A stretch of 64,000 nucleotides of DNA from Prevotella sp. P6B1 (GTDB taxonomy: Bacteria > Bacteroidota > Bacteroidia > Bacteroidales > Bacteroidaceae), in contig NZ_JNKF01000010.1 of NCBI RefSeq assembly GCF_000702825.1, forward strand, positions 372,001 through 436,000, given 5' to 3'. The position numbers were made by a program, and so were the translations under genes. How positions within the stretch are numbered: position 1 is the stretch's first letter; every line of letters starts with the position of its first letter. Shown here one piece after another: positions 61,216-64,000 of this stretch. Below the pieces are notes generated by a model that did no database searches, had not been told where the DNA came from, and saw nothing but the letters and a program-made list of their open reading frames with translations.

Positions 61216-62282
61216 TGCACGCCCAGCGCATGGACGACGTGGCTGTACACTCCAAATATATCAAGGCTGTAGATGAATATCGTCCAGCCCCAGGACAGTA
61301 TGTGAACGATGTGCCAGAATACGAGGAGGGCGATACTGAGGCAGAAATGATTCTCAAGTGTAATGAAAACCTGGCAGGTCTTGGGCCCGTAGATTCTCAT
61401 CTGGTGGCACTTGGTGGCTGGGGTGGTTATATCACCTTCCATTTCGACCACTCTATTGCCAATATCCCAGGCGAGCGCGACTTTGCCGTTTGGGGTAATG
61501 CCTATCAGGAAATGCAGAATCTGGTGTTTGGCGGTATGAACGAGGCTGGTGTCGTGATGGTATCGAAGGATGTGAATGGCAACGGCCTGCCTGATGACCC
61601 CTGGTATGAAATCAGTGGCAGTTGCGATGTGGATAGCGTGGGCAAGGTGATTTATGACTACGAGGTGACCTATCATCAGAACCCTATGGGCGATATCCCC
61701 TGGGATGACAATCAAGGCCACAGCGGCACCATCGATCGCAATCACTACCATACTCAAGAGTATTATCCCCAGTGGTTGCCTGATAACCTTACCTTTAAGG
61801 GGACCCGACTGCCTGATAATATGCTGAACCTGTCGGATCAGGTTGATAAAGGCTGGAGTCCATATTATTATGTACTGATAGGCTTCCGCTATGGCTATGC
61901 CGACAATCTGCCCAACTTTTCTGATAAAGCTGATGCCACCTCTTACAATTACGAGGGGTGCGGCATCGATATCTCGTGGGCTGTAGATGAGAACCGCCAG
62001 CCTGTGAATCTGGATTTCGTCGACTTTGTGCGTGTATATACAGGACTCAATCAGAAGTGTCCCCAGCCAGAATGGTGGGGCGAGACATCCACAGAGTTTG
62101 CTGGTGCAGAGGATATTCATCTCGATGCCTCGCTCGAGGCTATTAGAAATGCCCAGACGGGAATCCATGCCGTGGGTCAGGATGATTCGTCGAAGCTGTT
62201 CTACGACCTTCAGGGACGGAAAGTGACTCCTACGAAGAAAGGGGTGTATATTCAGAACAAGAAAAAGATAGTAATCAAATAA
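61125..62282 (+). CDS. Cell-surface protein of the corrinoid locus, with sorting tail
   Basis: A secreted protein of up to 385 residues. The start may be ATG 61125 or, better for a signal peptide, ATG 61161 (MDKGWLKVLPFYLFTLLPLH, ending HAQ). The body has the pattern of a family found in Bacteroides corrinoid loci: VDEYRPAPGQYVNDVPEYEE, LVALGGWGGYITFHFDHSI, DFAVWGNAYQ and EYYPQWLPDNLTFKGTRLP. It ends in a type IX-like tail (GVYIQNKKKIVIK). Role: probably surface capture or handling of corrinoids; not proved. Confidence 0.82.
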   Translation: MARILKHIINSIMDKGWLKVLPFYLFTLLPLHAQRMDDVAVHSKYIKAVDEYRPAPGQYVNDVPEYEEGDTEAEMILKCNENLAGLGPVDSHLVALGGWGGYITFHFDHSIANIPGERDFAVWGNAYQEMQNLVFGGMNEAGVVMVSKDVNGNGLPDDPWYEISGSCDVDSVGKVIYDYEVTYHQNPMGDIPWDDNQGHSGTIDRNHYHTQEYYPQWLPDNLTFKGTRLPDNMLNLSDQVDKGWSPYYYVLIGFRYGYADNLPNFSDKADATSYNYEGCGIDISWAVDENRQPVNLDFVDFVRVYTGLNQKCPQPEWWGETSTEFAGAEDIHLDASLEAIRNAQTGIHAVGQDDSSKLFYDLQGRKVTPTKKGVYIQNKKKIVIK

Positions 62283-62312
62283 CTTTTATTTTTTACTTAA
62301 AACAAAACAGTT

Positions 62313-63062
62313 ATGAAAACAAACAAATTCTTTGGACTCGCAGTCCTCGTGTGCGGTTTCGCCTTGTCGTTCACTTCTTGTGATAACGAAGACAACCCTG
62401 TTAACAGTTTCAAGACTTATACGATCTCGTTCGAGAATCAGGCCTTGAATAATGATGGCTATTGGTGTGGTGACGAGAGTGGTGTTAAGTTCAGTAATTG
62501 GGGCGCTGATGCTTATGCATGCAATTACGTTGAGAGTGGCGTATCTTTCCCTGCTAATTATACTCCAGCATATCTCAGTTGGACAGGTTATGCTATCTCA
62601 AATCGTACTGCAACTACTTATGCGAATATGATTCCTGACCAGTTTAATAATACCACTGGTACTGCTCATTCTGGTAATAAATACTGTGTGGTTTATACCT
62701 TTGGTGAGACTATCGACCTGAACGGTGGAGAGCCTGTATGGGTAAATGGTTTCTGGTACACAAACGATGCTTGGACAGTTGATGCCATCCTGAATGGTGA
62801 TGGTATGACTCCTGGTGCTTTCGATGCTACCGACTGGCTGAAGTGCACTGTTACTGGTACAAAAGCTGATGGTACGACAGCATCTGTTGACATCGATCTG
62901 GCTAAAGATGGTGAATATGTTAGTGAGTGGAAGTACTGCGACCTCAGTAGCCTGGGTAAGGTTAAAGACCTGAGCTTCACATTTGATGGCAGCAAAAAGA
63001 ACAGCTATGGTCTGACCACTCCTTCATACATGTGTATCGATGACCTTCAGATTGTGAAGTAA
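62313..63062 (+). CDS. DUF4465 lipoprotein, possible corrinoid-binding BtuH-like protein
   Basis: A 249-residue lipoprotein: signal MKTNKFFGLAVLVCGFALSF, lipobox Cys23 (FTSC), then a DUF4465 jelly-roll-like domain (TYTISFENQALNNDGYWCGD, SGVKFSNWGADAYACNYVES, GYAISNRTATTY, VNGFWYTNDAWTVDA). By family knowledge, such proteins occur in riboswitch-controlled corrinoid loci, and a second class of surface B12-binding proteins (BtuH) has been described there; whether this one belongs is uncertain. It follows the surface-protein gene after 30 bases. Confidence 0.78.
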   Translation: MKTNKFFGLAVLVCGFALSFTSCDNEDNPVNSFKTYTISFENQALNNDGYWCGDESGVKFSNWGADAYACNYVESGVSFPANYTPAYLSWTGYAISNRTATTYANMIPDQFNNTTGTAHSGNKYCVVYTFGETIDLNGGEPVWVNGFWYTNDAWTVDAILNGDGMTPGAFDATDWLKCTVTGTKADGTTASVDIDLAKDGEYVSEWKYCDLSSLGKVKDLSFTFDGSKKNSYGLTTPSYMCIDDLQIVK

Positions 63063-63081
63063 TCATGCTGATTAAGAATAA

Positions 63082-64000
63082 ATGAAATACATCAAACTAT
63101 TATTCCTGGCAGTATTGTTTTCTGCCTGCAAAGGTGGTCAGAAGACCGCTTCGATGCAGACAGAGGGCGATACTGTCGCTTTTAAGTATGCCACACAGAT
63201 CAGCGTCGTCAAGTATGACGGCTATACGGTGGCTACGTTAAAGAATCCTTGGAAGGAAGGTATGACGTTGCATCGCTATGTGCTGATACCTGCTGATCAG
63301 GCGATTCCCAACCATATCCCTAATGGAACCATTATCCGAACACCATTGAAGCAAGCGGTGATGTTTACTACCGTTCATTGCGCCATGCTGATGGAGTTTG
63401 ATAAGCAGGATTGTATCTCGGGCGTTGCCGATCTGAAGTATATCAAGATACCTTGGATTCAGGAACAGGTGGCCAAAGGTCGCATTACCGATGTGGGCGA
63501 TGGTATGAGTCCTGTGATAGAGAAGATTATTGATGAACGTCCTGATGCGCTCTTTCTGTCGCCTTTCGAGAATAGTGGTGGCTATGGTAAGCTTGAGGAT
63601 ATCAATATTCCTATTGTAGAATGTGCCGACTATATGGAGTCGTCGCCGTTGGCACGGGCTGAATGGCTGCGATTCTATGGTATGCTGTTTGGTTGCGAGC
63701 AGCAGGCAGATAGTTTGTTCCAAGCGGTCGATAAGCATTATCATCAACTGAAGCAGTTGGCTTCAAAGGCCAAAACCCAACCATCAGTGTTGATGGACAA
63801 GGTGACAGGTAGCGTTTGGTATGTACCAGGTGGCAAGAGTACGATAGGGCAGATGATTAAGGATGCCAATGGCCGTTATCCCTGGGCTGATGATGAGCAT
63901 AGCGGTTCTATCTCATTACCTTTCGAAACAGTCTTGGAGCGTGCTGGTGAGACTGACGTGTGGCTTTTCAGATACAGTAGTGATCATGATATCACCTACG
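63082..64000 (+). CDS. btuF: Corrinoid ABC transporter substrate-binding protein (BtuF-like), 3'-truncated
   Basis: A lipoprotein cut off by the right edge of the window (about 306 residues present). It starts MKYIKLLFLAVLFSACKGG with lipobox Cys16. The two-lobe binding fold is seen in VVKYDGYTVATLKNPW, ISGVADLKYIKIPWI, IIDERPDALFLSPFENSG and GSVWYVPGGKSTIGQMIKDA. By family knowledge it delivers B12 from the periplasm to BtuCD. The gene lies 19 bases after the DUF4465 gene, completing the usual order receptor, surface binders, periplasmic binder. Confidence 0.87.
   Translation, partial: MKYIKLLFLAVLFSACKGGQKTASMQTEGDTVAFKYATQISVVKYDGYTVATLKNPWKEGMTLHRYVLIPADQAIPNHIPNGTIIRTPLKQAVMFTTVHCAMLMEFDKQDCISGVADLKYIKIPWIQEQVAKGRITDVGDGMSPVIEKIIDERPDALFLSPFENSGGYGKLEDINIPIVECADYMESSPLARAEWLRFYGMLFGCEQQADSLFQAVDKHYHQLKQLASKAKTQPSVLMDKVTGSVWYVPGGKSTIGQMIKDANGRYPWADDEHSGSISLPFETVLERAGETDVWLFRYSSDHDITY

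Noticed and set aside
60372..62168. Large minus-strand frames opposite the BtuG-like and surface-protein genes
   Set aside because: They lie opposite well-supported genes, with no start signals and no family pattern.
1..64000. tRNA or rRNA genes
   Set aside because: No cloverleaf or rRNA-like conserved segments were noticed on reading both strands; a covariance search would be decisive.

Overview
The window looks like chromosomal DNA of a Prevotella-type gut or oral member of the Bacteroidales. Three things point there. Promoters repeatedly match the Bacteroidetes pattern (TTG or TTTG, about 20 bp, then TAnnTTTG). Several large secreted proteins end in a type IX-like sorting tail (GVYI.N..K.V.K). 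Many genes belong to families typical of the order (BtuG-like propeller, DUF4465, DUF4254, GH3-like, T9SS-linked proteases). The species cannot be fixed from this stretch alone.

Layout. 1-2535: the 3' end of a SpoU-type rRNA/tRNA methyltransferase, then a sigma-factor locus in which the sigma factor carries its own membrane-anchored tail. 2638-16794: metG followed by a surface-glycan region: an IspD/TarI-like cytidylyltransferase, an SDR and a LicD protein, then a flippase, two glycosyltransferases and, on the minus strand, a GT-C-like membrane protein, a HAD phosphatase, two acyltransferases and a phosphoethanolamine transferase. The last five lie in one tight minus-strand operon that begins with yicC-gmk-nadD. 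18913-25484: a histidine acid phosphatase, then hemE, a TonB-dependent receptor, an AmpG/RhtX-like MFS permease and hemD in one direction. 25820-32598: outer-membrane and envelope proteins, a GH3-family enzyme, and a second sigma factor with a membrane/beta-barrel partner. 32750-36671: a lipoprotein serpin and the acpP-fabF-rnc cluster. 36954-41931: DUF4254, GT9, rubredoxin (too short for routine ORF calling), an orphan solute-binding histidine kinase and a protein with two nuclease-like domains.

42049-45872 is the most unusual part. A VapE-type P-loop ATPase gene is enclosed by inverted repeats of about 100 bp built from iteron-like ACACCTCACT units. It is followed by a duplicated 43-bp promoter, a possible 80-nt terminated RNA, a small protein of unknown function, a structured leader, and an AT-rich PD-(D/E)XK protein whose stop codon overlaps the start of a secreted protease. 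45869-56065 holds that 1432-residue subtilase (with dockerin-like and cohesin-like parts) and a 1960-residue surface protein with cohesin-like domains and six 477-bp tandem repeats. 57583-64000 is a cobalamin locus: riboswitch, BtuB-like receptor, BtuG-like propeller lipoprotein, a surface protein, a DUF4465 lipoprotein and the start of a BtuF-like binding protein.

Working picture: the region is mostly envelope biology (glycan synthesis and decoration, nutrient capture by TonB systems, secreted proteases and a protease inhibitor), with a compact mobile-looking insert around vapE. No tRNA, rRNA, CRISPR array or transposase gene was seen.
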